A DNA stretch of 64,000 nucleotides from Saccharicrinis sp050589685 (GTDB taxonomy: Bacteria; Bacteroidota; Bacteroidia; Bacteroidales; Marinilabiliaceae): positions 1 through 64,000 of the forward strand of contig NZ_JBNGOS010000021.1 in the NCBI RefSeq assembly GCF_050589685.1. The letters run 5' to 3'. Every line of letters starts with the position of its first letter. Within the stretch, counting starts at the first letter, position 1. A program made the translations under genes and the position numbers. This document shows positions 16,700-24,954 of this stretch, in pieces. The notes beneath the pieces are model-generated. The model saw only the letters and a program-made list of their open reading frames with translations. It was not told the origin of the DNA and did not search any database.

Positions 16700-17377
16700 T
16701 TAAGAAAATAACATAAAATAAACTGCGATCACAATAAAACCAAGGTTTATTACCCAAGCAAACACAGTTCCAATAACAGTCCAACGTTTACGCCAGATTG
16801 TGTTGCTGGCACCTAAAGTTTGAAATGCCGACCAGAAACCATGCGTTAAGTGCAACGCCAATCCTAAAGAACCGATAATGTAAAGAATTGCTTTAACAGG
16901 ATTCTGCAAATTTGCTTTCACCAAAGCATAGGTGTCGTGCATCTCTACACCTCCAATTGTTACCGATTCTGCACCGTGAGTAATTTGAAGAGGCACCCAG
17001 TAATCGATGATGTGTACTGTTAAAAAAGCAAGGATTGTAAGACCTAAAATCCACATATTTTTAGATGCCCACATTACTTCTTTGGTATTGTTACCTGAAG
17101 CATACTTGCCGCTTCCACGAGCTTTGTTGTTTTGTGCAGTTAACAAACCTCCATAAAAGATGTGCACAATAAATCCCAACGCTAAAACAGGTTGAAGACC
17201 AAATTTAATTAGCGGTAAAGCCATAAAATTTGCCGCAAGGTTAAAAGTATCACCAGTATCATCTACCAATAAAGTTAAATTAATGGCGAGATGGACTATC
17301 AGGAAGATAATCAAGAAAAGCCCTGACAAACTCATCAAAAGCTTTTTTCCAATTGAGGAACAAAATAAATTACTCAT
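16700..17377 (-). CDS. sdhC: Succinate dehydrogenase/fumarate reductase cytochrome b subunit (type B)
   Basis: 225 residues with five membrane segments and heme-ligand histidines in them (FLIVHLAINL, LGFIVHIFYGG, LTVHIIDYW, LALHLTHGFWSAFQTLG), the two-heme type-B architecture with no SdhD. It anchors SdhAB and exchanges electrons with menaquinone. It is the first gene of the operon, 55 nt downstream of a textbook Bacteroidetes promoter. Confidence 0.94.
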   Translation of the reverse strand: MSNLFCSSIGKKLLMSLSGLFLIIFLIVHLAINLTLLVDDTGDTFNLAANFMALPLIKFGLQPVLALGFIVHIFYGGLLTAQNNKARGSGKYASGNNTKEVMWASKNMWILGLTILAFLTVHIIDYWVPLQITHGAESVTIGGVEMHDTYALVKANLQNPVKAILYIIGSLGLALHLTHGFWSAFQTLGASNTIWRKRWTVIGTVFAWVINLGFIVIAVYFMLFS

Positions 17378-17752
17378 ACAGTTAAAATATTAAAATCTCT
17401 AAATTATATTATAATTCTTGTATTTGCGAGTGCAAAGGTAGTTTGTTGGCACTTTATATCAATGGAAATAAAGAAATAAATCTTTATTTAAAATCTGTCT
17501 AAGCACTTATTATAAATATACTATTTATTAAGCAGTTAGCCACCTACAGCGCCCAGCAAAGCCGATTAAAACACAATGCGGTAACATTATTTAACATCTG
17601 GTCTGGTCTGTATTATGCCACGCAGCTCTTCTCAATCATTCTATCCCTCAAAGAAAGAAACTCATCCATTAAACTAATTATTTACGCTTCTAAATTAATT
17701 TTGAAATGCTATTTTTAGCGTCTTGTAAAACCTGTGGCAAATTAAATTATTT
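17378..17752. other. Intergenic region between sdhC and the GT2 gene
   Basis: 375 bp. Its left part holds the sdhC promoter (minus strand). The right part must drive the GT2 gene at 17753, but only a weak box, TATTTTTA near 17710, is seen. No other feature was found. Confidence 0.4.
17433..17462 (-). promoter_or_regulatory. sdhCAB promoter
   Basis: On the minus strand TTG (17462-17460), exactly 19 nt, then TACCTTTG (17440-17433): a perfect match to the Bacteroidetes sigma-ABfr consensus. The transcript would start near 17427, giving a leader of about 50 nt. Confidence 0.8.
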
Positions 17753-18493
17753 ATGATCAAAAACAAGATTGTTACTGTTGTTCTTCCCGCTTACAATGCA
17801 GAAAGCACCCTGGAACAAACCTATAACGAAATTCCATTTAACATTGTTGACAATGTTATTTTAGTTGACGATCACAGCACGGACAAAACTATTCAAGTAG
17901 CTAAAAAATTAGGTATCAAGTTTATTGTCGAACATGATACAAACAAAGGCTATGGAGGAAATCAAAAATCATGTTACCAACAAGCTTTGGAATTAAATTC
18001 TGACATAATCGTCATGTTACATCCTGACTACCAGTACACTCCAAAACTCATGGACTCCATGTGTTATTTAATTGCCAATAATTTGTACCATGTGGTTCTT
18101 GGATCTCGCATACTGGGCCGAGGAGCACTAAAGGGGGGAATGCCGACATATAAATATATAGCCAATCGTATACTAACCTTGTCTCAAAACATTCTGATGA
18201 ATCAAAAATTATCTGAATACCATACAGGATACAGAGCCTTCTCATCGGAAGTTTTGAAGAACATTAATTTCATGGTGAATTCTGACGATTTTGTTTTTGA
18301 CAATCAAATGCTGGCCCAAATATGCCATAAAGGATACGATATAGCAGAAATAACTTGCCCCACCAAATACTTCAAAGAAGCTTCTTCCATTAATTTTAAA
18401 AGAAGTTGTATATATGGCCTTGGCGTGCTGCATACATCATTCCTTTACTTTTTTTCAAAAACGTTTAATATTAATTCTAAGATATTTAACTAA
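17753..18493 (+). CDS. Glycosyltransferase family 2 (dolichyl-phosphate mannose synthase-like)
   Basis: 246 residues of a GT-A domain: VTVVLPAYNAESTL at the start, ILVDDHSTDKT, and a family-typical GYGGNQKSCYQQAL followed by IVMLHPDYQYTP in the metal/sugar-nucleotide site. It lacks C-terminal membrane helices, so it resembles soluble DPM1-type synthases that charge a polyprenyl phosphate. The stop codon shares one base with the start of the next gene (TAATG), so the two are translationally coupled. The pairing with a polytopic membrane protein suggests that this enzyme makes the lipid-linked sugar donor its neighbour uses. Confidence 0.85.
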   Translation: MIKNKIVTVVLPAYNAESTLEQTYNEIPFNIVDNVILVDDHSTDKTIQVAKKLGIKFIVEHDTNKGYGGNQKSCYQQALELNSDIIVMLHPDYQYTPKLMDSMCYLIANNLYHVVLGSRILGRGALKGGMPTYKYIANRILTLSQNILMNQKLSEYHTGYRAFSSEVLKNINFMVNSDDFVFDNQMLAQICHKGYDIAEITCPTKYFKEASSINFKRSCIYGLGVLHTSFLYFFSKTFNINSKIFN

Positions 18494-19638
18494 TGAATAA
18501 ACACAAAACCAGCATTTCCCTATTGCTCATAATCTTTGTTAATTTCGTTTTTGGTTATAAATATCTCTCCAGAATAACGGATTTTGCTCTTACGATAACG
18601 ATTTTAGTTTGTGCAGTTCAATACTTATCTTTCTATTTTATACCCAAGTTAAATCTGCATCTGACATACATTAAGCTACTAACCTTTTCACTCATAACCT
18701 TTATATTTTTATTGAATGCAATAGCTATCTTTAATATTCCGGTTACATCGCTAAATGTGGATAGGTGGAGTATCATTTCGTCTTTTTTAACAGAGCTATT
18801 TAAAGGTAATTATCCATACCTTGCTGAATCAAACGTAGGAAATCCTCCAGGACCTATGCCTATATATTTTCTAATAGCATTGCCGTTTTATTTGGTTGGG
18901 GAACTGAGTCTATTAAGCTCTTTGGGTTACTTAATACTAACATTCATCATTTTAAAACAACTTAAAAACAATAAAACCGACCTGAGTTATTTCCCTGTTA
19001 TTTATCTTGTTTCCTTTTTTATGATTTGGGAAATAACTACCCGTAGCAATATTTTTTCATATAGCATACTTGCACTGCTAGCTCTTTACCATTATCAAAC
19101 AGTTGACAGAAACAAAGCCGTGCAATTTTATTTATCCGCAGTGATAACCGGACTTGCTTTATCCACAAGGAGTGTTTACGTTCTAGCGTATATCATCTTT
19201 TTTCTGCCCGATTTAATTAGTAAGCAAAACAGTACCAAACAATTAATTACTTTTTTAAGTGTAGCAGGGCTTGCCTTTATTTCAACCTTTATTCCTTTAT
19301 TAATTGCCTTTAGCGAAGAGTTCTGGATAATGAATCCCTTTATAGTACAATCTTCATTTCTTGTTCCTACCCATTATATCATGATTTTCATATCCTTTTC
19401 CTTGGGCTGTTCCTTACTCGTAAAAAACACAAACGACAAATACTTTTTCAGCGGCATAAGTCTCTTCTTCGCAATTTTAACATATTCCATCTACCACATT
19501 TTCAAATATGGCTTTATCGAATCATACATTAACAGTAAAATAGATATTTCATATTTCATTTTCTGTTTACCTTTTTTCACCTTCTATTTATTAAAAAACT
19601 CAATTTTAAACAACAAGCAGACACATCAGACAATTTGA
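18493..19638 (+). CDS. Polytopic membrane protein, possible lipid-linked sugar transferase
   Basis: 381 residues with about ten hydrophobic helices. No GT motif is certain. The first extracytoplasmic-type loop contains DRWSIISSFLTELFKGNYPY and NPPGPMPIYFL, a layout reminiscent of GT-C/GT87-like mannosyltransferases that use polyprenyl-phosphate sugars. It overlaps the GT2 gene by one base, which supports joint function in cell-surface glycosylation. Function is inferred from architecture and context only. Confidence 0.6.
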   Translation: MNKHKTSISLLLIIFVNFVFGYKYLSRITDFALTITILVCAVQYLSFYFIPKLNLHLTYIKLLTFSLITFIFLLNAIAIFNIPVTSLNVDRWSIISSFLTELFKGNYPYLAESNVGNPPGPMPIYFLIALPFYLVGELSLLSSLGYLILTFIILKQLKNNKTDLSYFPVIYLVSFFMIWEITTRSNIFSYSILALLALYHYQTVDRNKAVQFYLSAVITGLALSTRSVYVLAYIIFFLPDLISKQNSTKQLITFLSVAGLAFISTFIPLLIAFSEEFWIMNPFIVQSSFLVPTHYIMIFISFSLGCSLLVKNTNDKYFFSGISLFFAILTYSIYHIFKYGFIESYINSKIDISYFIFCLPFFTFYLLKNSILNNKQTHQTI

Positions 19639-19943
19639 GCTTTGGCGCAGACAGCATCAAGTCGAGCACACAACACAGGCTTGTGTCTAAAAGTTTGAAA
19701 ATTATTCTAAGCGTTTTGCTACTTCAATACAGCTCAATTGCATTATAAATTTTGAACACATAGATTACAAATCATATTGAGCCCTAAAAAGAACGAATAG
19801 ATGGGTTAAGGCATGAATATCGTAAAAAGCACTTTTTAAATTCACCCAAAGTTTTATATTTTTGCATGAGCAAGTGAGCATTATCCGCAAACTTTGTTGA
19901 TATTGCATAACGGAAACTTTTATACGGTAAATTATTTTAGGCT
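19639..19943. other. Intergenic region upstream of frr
   Basis: 305 bp. A -7 box TATTTTTG lies at 19857-19864, about 80 nt before frr, without a clear -33 TTG. No gene or strong hairpin is seen in the rest. Confidence 0.45.
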
Positions 19944-20507
19944 ATGACAGAAGAAATTGAAATATTGATGGAAATGGCCAAGGACAAGATGGACAAAGCC
20001 ATCTCCCACCTTGAGCACGAACTTGTAAAAATTAGAGCGGGTAAAGCCAGCCCTGGCATGCTAGAAGGAATCATGGTAAATTATTACGGATCGATGACAC
20101 CACTTCAACAAGTGGCCAACGTGAACACACCCGATCCAAGAACCATAGCCGTGCAGCCCTGGGAAAAATCGATGATCGAACCTATTGAAAAGGCTATTAT
20201 GTTGGCCAACTTAGGTTTGAACCCTGAAAACAATGGAGAAATGATTCGCATCAATGTTCCTGCCTTAACGGAAGAGCGTCGTAGAGACCTGGTAAAACAA
20301 GTGAAAAAAGAAGCCGAGGATGCAAAAATAAGCTTAAGAAACGTAAGAAAAGAATGTAACGACGAACTTAAAAAGATGCAAAAGGACGGTCTTTCCGAAG
20401 ATATGGAAAAAGATGCAGAGGCTGATGTTCAAAAGCTGACCGATCAGTATTCAAAGGTAATAGATCAACATATAGACAAGAAGGAAAAGGATATACTTAC
20501 GATATAA
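19944..20507 (+). CDS. frr: Ribosome recycling factor
   Basis: 187 residues, the usual length. Family blocks are clear: HLEHELVKIRAGKASPGMLEGIMVNYYGSMTPLQQVANV, TIAVQPWEKSMIEPIEKAI and RINVPALTEERRRDLVKQVKKEAE. With EF-G it splits post-termination ribosomes. Often pyrH precedes frr; here it does not, and the gene stands as a single unit with its own promoter and terminator. Confidence 0.97.
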   Translation: MTEEIEILMEMAKDKMDKAISHLEHELVKIRAGKASPGMLEGIMVNYYGSMTPLQQVANVNTPDPRTIAVQPWEKSMIEPIEKAIMLANLGLNPENNGEMIRINVPALTEERRRDLVKQVKKEAEDAKISLRNVRKECNDELKKMQKDGLSEDMEKDAEADVQKLTDQYSKVIDQHIDKKEKDILTI

Positions 20508-20528
20508 CCTCCTTTTATAAAATATCTA

Positions 20529-20556
20529 CAAAGGGTCGGTTATCACTAGCTGACCT
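20529..20556 (+). terminator. Terminator after frr
   Basis: AAAGGGTCGG pairs with CTGACCTTT (one bulged G, one G-U pair) and is followed by TTTTT. It lies between frr and the convergent hybrid kinase gene. Confidence 0.65.
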
Positions 20557-20560
20557 TTTT

Positions 20561-22381
20561 CTACTCATCACTTCCCGGAACATATTTGTTTATCGTACTC
20601 AATAAATCCTCGTAACCTATCGGCTTAGCAATATAATCATCGCATCCCGCCACGATAGACTTTTCACGCTCCTCTGACATAGCATAGGCCGTTTGGGCAA
20701 TAACAGGCACATTAGGGTTTTGCTTCTTGATTGCACGCGTAGCGTCATAACCATCCATTTCCGGCATTTTAATATCCATCAACACCAAATCGATATTATC
20801 GATTCGCTTAAAGATATCAACAGCTTCGACTCCCGTACGTGCCCATATTAAACTGGCATTGGAAATGGACAAGGCCACTTCGAGATATCTAAAATTATCT
20901 TCCTCATCTTCGGCAATCAAGAAGGTTTTTCCTTCCCAATTGAATATATTGGTATTCTTTTGAGCCTTGTATTTTGCGTTAGCATTATTCACCTTGTGGT
21001 ACGGTATGGTAAAGTAAAACGTGGTTCCTACTTTCGGTTCCGATTCAATCCATATTTTACCGCCCATTAAGTCAAGCAAGTCTTTTACCAGCGACAAGCC
21101 GATACCTGTCCCCCCGTACAACATTTGTCGTCCTGCGGAGAATTTATAAAAACGTTCAAATATTCTATCTTCCTTACCTACAGGCAAACCTATCCCGGTA
21201 TCCTTTACGTAAAACTGAAGCACTTCCTCATGTTTAAGTTCATACCCGAATTCCACAAAACCACGGTCGGTAAACTTAATACCATTCCCCACCAGATTTG
21301 CGAGCACTTGCTTTAGCCTTGCCCCATCGGTTAATATCATCGTATTTTTATCGGAGATACCCTCTTTCAAATACAATTTAATATTCATTTGCCCCCTACG
21401 CTGAATATCATTCGAAAAATTATTGTAAACATCCTCTAATACATCGTGCAAACAGATGGTGGTGTTACGTATTTGCAGCTGGCCGCTGTCTATTTTGGAA
21501 ATATCAATTAGGTCCTCTACAATAGTTAACAGGTTTTTTACATTTAGGTTAATCAGATTTACAAACTCTTCTTTCTCAGGATTGCTTATTTCTTTGTGTG
21601 ATAACAGATTACTGAAGCCAAGTATGGCGTTCATGGGTGTGCGTATTTCATGCGACATGTTGGATAAAAAAGAATTTTTCAGCACATCCGACTCTTCTGC
21701 TTTAACAATAGCACGCATCAACTTTTCACGTTCCTTACTTAAGATGTTCTGATACCTAAGTTCCTTCTCAAAACTAAAGCTCATTCCATTGATAAACGAA
21801 ACCAAAGGGAATAGAGTAGCGATATTCACAAAAACAAACAGAACACACAAATTAGCATAAATTGCAAGGCTAATCTGTTGCAACAGTTTAACCTCAAAAA
21901 TATTTGCATAATGCACAAATCCTGCAGCCAAAAACAATGCACAATTAAGAAATATAGAATTGATAGCCCCCTTTCTCCCAAGCATCATGCCTGCCAACAT
22001 AGAGTACGAAAGCAACAACACAAGACCCAATGAAGCAGGACCGTTTTCAACAAACAAAAATCCTCCCAAGAGATAGACTGATGCCGATATCCAGATCACC
22101 CTAATGCGAAAAGGGATCGTTCGCACCACGGCTGCAAAAAGCGAACTTAAGAAAATAACAGTACTGAAAATTGCTGAGGGATAGTTACCGTTTTGCAAAA
22201 ACGAAACAGTGTAGTATAAATATGCAATTAGCCCTATGGCTATCAGCGCCAGGGTAAAATAGTGGAACACTCTCTCTCTCCAATAGTGAAAACCTCCCCC
22301 TGAAGGAACAGTTGTTGGACCCAACTTCCTTTTAACCCAAACATTTATCCGTCGTATGGTTTTACTTCTTTCTTTAGTCAT
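20561..22381 (-). CDS. Hybrid sensor histidine kinase / response regulator with polytopic membrane sensor
   Basis: 606 residues. About six membrane helices occupy residues 40-195 with little periplasmic loop, so it may sense membrane or redox state. The HisKA box NMSHEIRTPMNAILGF has its phosphorylated His at 244; HATPase blocks follow (LVGNGIKF, VKDTGIGLP, GGTGIGLSLVKDLLDLMGG). A C-terminal receiver has the acidic EDEED pair and phospho-acceptor Asp in LVLMDIKMPEMDGYDA, then K in AKPIGYEDLL. No DNA-binding domain: the phosphate must pass to another protein or the receiver regulates the kinase. The start directly follows a hairpin and a run of nine T. Confidence 0.92.
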   Translation of the reverse strand: MTKERSKTIRRINVWVKRKLGPTTVPSGGGFHYWRERVFHYFTLALIAIGLIAYLYYTVSFLQNGNYPSAIFSTVIFLSSLFAAVVRTIPFRIRVIWISASVYLLGGFLFVENGPASLGLVLLLSYSMLAGMMLGRKGAINSIFLNCALFLAAGFVHYANIFEVKLLQQISLAIYANLCVLFVFVNIATLFPLVSFINGMSFSFEKELRYQNILSKEREKLMRAIVKAEESDVLKNSFLSNMSHEIRTPMNAILGFSNLLSHKEISNPEKEEFVNLINLNVKNLLTIVEDLIDISKIDSGQLQIRNTTICLHDVLEDVYNNFSNDIQRRGQMNIKLYLKEGISDKNTMILTDGARLKQVLANLVGNGIKFTDRGFVEFGYELKHEEVLQFYVKDTGIGLPVGKEDRIFERFYKFSAGRQMLYGGTGIGLSLVKDLLDLMGGKIWIESEPKVGTTFYFTIPYHKVNNANAKYKAQKNTNIFNWEGKTFLIAEDEEDNFRYLEVALSISNASLIWARTGVEAVDIFKRIDNIDLVLMDIKMPEMDGYDATRAIKKQNPNVPVIAQTAYAMSEEREKSIVAGCDDYIAKPIGYEDLLSTINKYVPGSDE

Positions 22382-22415
22382 AAAAAAAAAGCAGGGTGTT
22401 TAAAACATAACCTGC
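22382..22415 (-). promoter_or_regulatory. Hairpin plus T9 immediately before the kinase start codon
   Basis: On the minus strand GCAGG (22415-22411) and CCTGC (22395-22391) can pair around a 15-nt loop, followed by nine T and then ATG (22381-22379). The arrangement resembles a weak intrinsic terminator in the leader, or a structure controlling access to the start. Confidence 0.35.
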
Positions 22416-22625
22416 GCTCTAAAATCTTTCCTCCCCAAATTGAGCTATAAAGGTAGAACTTTCAACTTTATATCAAATTTATATTCATCAAAAATAATCA
22501 TTTATTTGTACAAAAAAATAACGCTATTAAACTTAACCTTGATCTATATTCAATTGCCCGCCAAACGAATTGAACGATCCTTTGCTACAATTATTCTAAA
22601 CAATTGATATTCAATACCGAGAATG

Positions 22626-23666
22626 TCATTTTCGACTTAACGGACAATTATTGCAAATATCAATATTATGCTGATTACTAATCACTTTTTGCCTAAACTC
22701 GTTATAACCGTGCGCCTTCCACAGCTCCCCAATGGTTTTCTCTTGTATATTGCCCATTATGTACGTGGCATCCTTATCGAAACAGCATGGCACAAGATCC
22801 CCCTCCCAGGTAGCTACAGCAGAACTCCAATGTTTCCAACACTTATTCTTAAATTTTCCTTTAATATCAACAGATCCGTCATTGTTTATCCGGTATCGTG
22901 ACAAACCCGTTTCCGTTGGTAACATATGTTTCTTCCTTTGCACATTATAAAACTGGGCTTTTTTCACCTCAACCATATCCGCTCCTAACGCCCAAGCCAT
23001 TCCCTCAAACTCTTTTATTTGATGTTGGTTGTGCCTAAATGCCAGAAATTGCGCCCGAATAATTGGTTTGTCTGATCCCACCTCTTTTTTCGCTTTTACT
23101 AAATTTATTATTCCATTTGTAACTTTTGACAATTCGCCGCCTATCCGATATTTTTCATATGCGCTTTGCGTTATGCCATCAAACGAAACCACTAAAACAT
23201 CCAGGCCACTTTGCACTGTTCTTAACGCTTTTGGGTATGATAAAAACTGCCCGTTCGTGGATGTTTCAACAATCAGTCTCGCTTTTTTAGCCTGTTCCAC
23301 CAAGGTAAAGAAATCAGGATGCATATACGGCTCCCCTTGAAAGTACAGATTTATATGCCACACCGCTTTCCCCAAATTCCCCAGCATCGTTCGGTATGTA
23401 CCTACGGTCAGCATACCTTTATGTCTGCTGAGCATCCTCATTCCCGTTGGGCATTCGGGACATTGCAGGTTGCAAATATTAAGCGGCTCTATACTTACAG
23501 CCCAAGCTGTACCCCAAATATAAGCCCGTTTTAGTATGGCACTATACACATACGACAATTTCAGTTTAGCTAGGTTTATTAGCCGAACCAAACTCATTGT
23601 TCGCAGGTACAGCCATGCCAGGGTGCATGCTACCTTTAGTTTTTTAATTTGTTTCGAGGAGATCAA
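22626..23666 (-). CDS. Radical SAM/SPASM domain protein
   Basis: 346 residues. CNLQCPECP supplies the CxxxCxxC ligands of the SAM [4Fe-4S] cluster near residue 70, followed by a TIM-barrel pattern (HINLYFQGEPYMHPDF, ETSTNGQFL, LDVLVVSFDGITQSAYEKYR). The C-terminal third has extra cysteines (NKCWKHW, LVPCCFDKDATYIMGN, IDICNNCPLSRK), a SPASM-type auxiliary-cluster domain as in peptide- or sugar-modifying enzymes. The gene overlaps the end of the OmpA-like lipoprotein gene by 23 nt. No peptide substrate gene is visible next to it, so the target is unknown. Confidence 0.88.
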   Translation of the reverse strand: MISSKQIKKLKVACTLAWLYLRTMSLVRLINLAKLKLSYVYSAILKRAYIWGTAWAVSIEPLNICNLQCPECPTGMRMLSRHKGMLTVGTYRTMLGNLGKAVWHINLYFQGEPYMHPDFFTLVEQAKKARLIVETSTNGQFLSYPKALRTVQSGLDVLVVSFDGITQSAYEKYRIGGELSKVTNGIINLVKAKKEVGSDKPIIRAQFLAFRHNQHQIKEFEGMAWALGADMVEVKKAQFYNVQRKKHMLPTETGLSRYRINNDGSVDIKGKFKNKCWKHWSSAVATWEGDLVPCCFDKDATYIMGNIQEKTIGELWKAHGYNEFRQKVISNQHNIDICNNCPLSRK

Positions 23667-24657
23667 ATACTTGATTAAGGTTAGGTGATAATATTATTTC
23701 CGTTCTTCGGTTTTTCCTCCGTGCCTCCGACGTCTTTGCCGAATCAACAGGCACAAACTCACTTCTGCCGGCTGCCGTTATCCGTGATGACTGAATATTT
23801 GCGTTTTCGAGCAGTATCCGGGTAACCGAAGTGGCTCTTTTTACACTTAAGTCCCAATTATCCAACAACACGGCACTTTTATAAGGTACATCATCGGTAT
23901 GTCCTTCCACCAGCACATTTATGTCCGGTTTCTGTTCCAACACGCCCGTAATCTTCTTCAAGGCATCTATTCCTATTGAACTTACCTGGTAACTTCCCGA
24001 ACCAAACAATAGCTTTTCCTCCATAGAAACGTATACCTTACCGTTTTTGATGTGCACCTCAAGTTCATCGCTACCAAAATCAGTTAAAGCATTGGCCACA
24101 GTATTTTTCAAAGCATTCATCATTGAATCTTTTTCGGTAAGGGCGCGCTCCAGTTTAAAAAGACGCTTATTTCTCAACTCCAGTTCCCCTTCCATCGAAT
24201 TTAATTCAGACGAGGCAGCTTCCAGGTTATGTTGTTTCTCGGCCAATTCTTTTTCTGCATCCAATAAAGCATCTTCTCTTTTTTGCAGTTGCTCATGTAA
24301 GGATTGTAAATGCGACAACAGTTCTGCTGATTCAGTTGAGGCATTCTTCATAGATGAATTCTCCAAAAATTCGTTGTATCGTACCAGCAACTCTTTATTC
24401 CGATTTTTTAAAGACCAATTTTGTTTAGCCAGTCGTATGGTATCTTTTTCTAACATAGCAACAACCTTTTCCTTTCGCTTCATATCCGCAATAAGCTCGT
24501 TGTTATCTACTTCCAAATCCTGAAACGCAGCCTCAAGTCGCCTAAGTTCTTCCTTGTTGTCCATTTCGCTTTGTTGCAACTCTTGAAATTGCTTTAGCGG
24601 AACACAAGAAGACAGCCCTAACATGGCTATAATCAGTACTATAAAGTTGATTTTCAT
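23644..24657 (-). CDS. OmpA-family peptidoglycan-binding lipoprotein
   Basis: 337 residues. A short signal peptide ends in LSSC (lipobox, Cys about residue 18). Residues ~25-205 are a long coiled coil rich in E, K, L and Q. The C-terminal OmpA domain has VLVEGHTDDVPY, NWDLSVKRATSVTRILLE and RRKNRRTEIILSP, with the Asp and Arg that bind diaminopimelate. Such proteins tether the outer membrane to the wall, and the coiled coil recalls MotB- or Pal-like spacers. It is translationally coupled to the downstream SPASM radical SAM gene. Confidence 0.88.
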   Translation of the reverse strand: MKINFIVLIIAMLGLSSCVPLKQFQELQQSEMDNKEELRRLEAAFQDLEVDNNELIADMKRKEKVVAMLEKDTIRLAKQNWSLKNRNKELLVRYNEFLENSSMKNASTESAELLSHLQSLHEQLQKREDALLDAEKELAEKQHNLEAASSELNSMEGELELRNKRLFKLERALTEKDSMMNALKNTVANALTDFGSDELEVHIKNGKVYVSMEEKLLFGSGSYQVSSIGIDALKKITGVLEQKPDINVLVEGHTDDVPYKSAVLLDNWDLSVKRATSVTRILLENANIQSSRITAAGRSEFVPVDSAKTSEARRKNRRTEIILSPNLNQVFDLLETN

Positions 24658-24810
24658 GCGCGTTTTATTTTTGCCTTATTTCTTTGGTTCAAATATGACC
24701 ATAATTTTTGAAAGATTAAAAATCCTTGATTGATGAGCGCATCGAAATCTATTAATAAAGGTTCATGCAAAATGCAAGCATTCGACATGTATTAATTCAC
24801 CCCAAAGTAT

Positions 24811-24818
24811 TATATTTG
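24811..24818 (+). promoter_or_regulatory. Putative promoter of dxs, with a ~130-nt leader
   Basis: TATATTTG is an exact -7 box. The leader to the dxs ATG at 24955 is unusually long and contains an 11-codon open frame, ATG 24861 to TAA 24896 (MAACLPKAGSK), which might be a leader peptide or chance. Confidence 0.5.
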
Positions 24819-24954
24819 TGGCCAACAAATTTTTACCCAATAACAGAGATTGAAACCGGCATGGCCGCCTGTTTACCAAAAGCAGGGAGCAAATAATCAC
24901 GCAGCATAAACACGCAATAAAACGTTGAGCCGATTATCTGGATATTACAAATAG

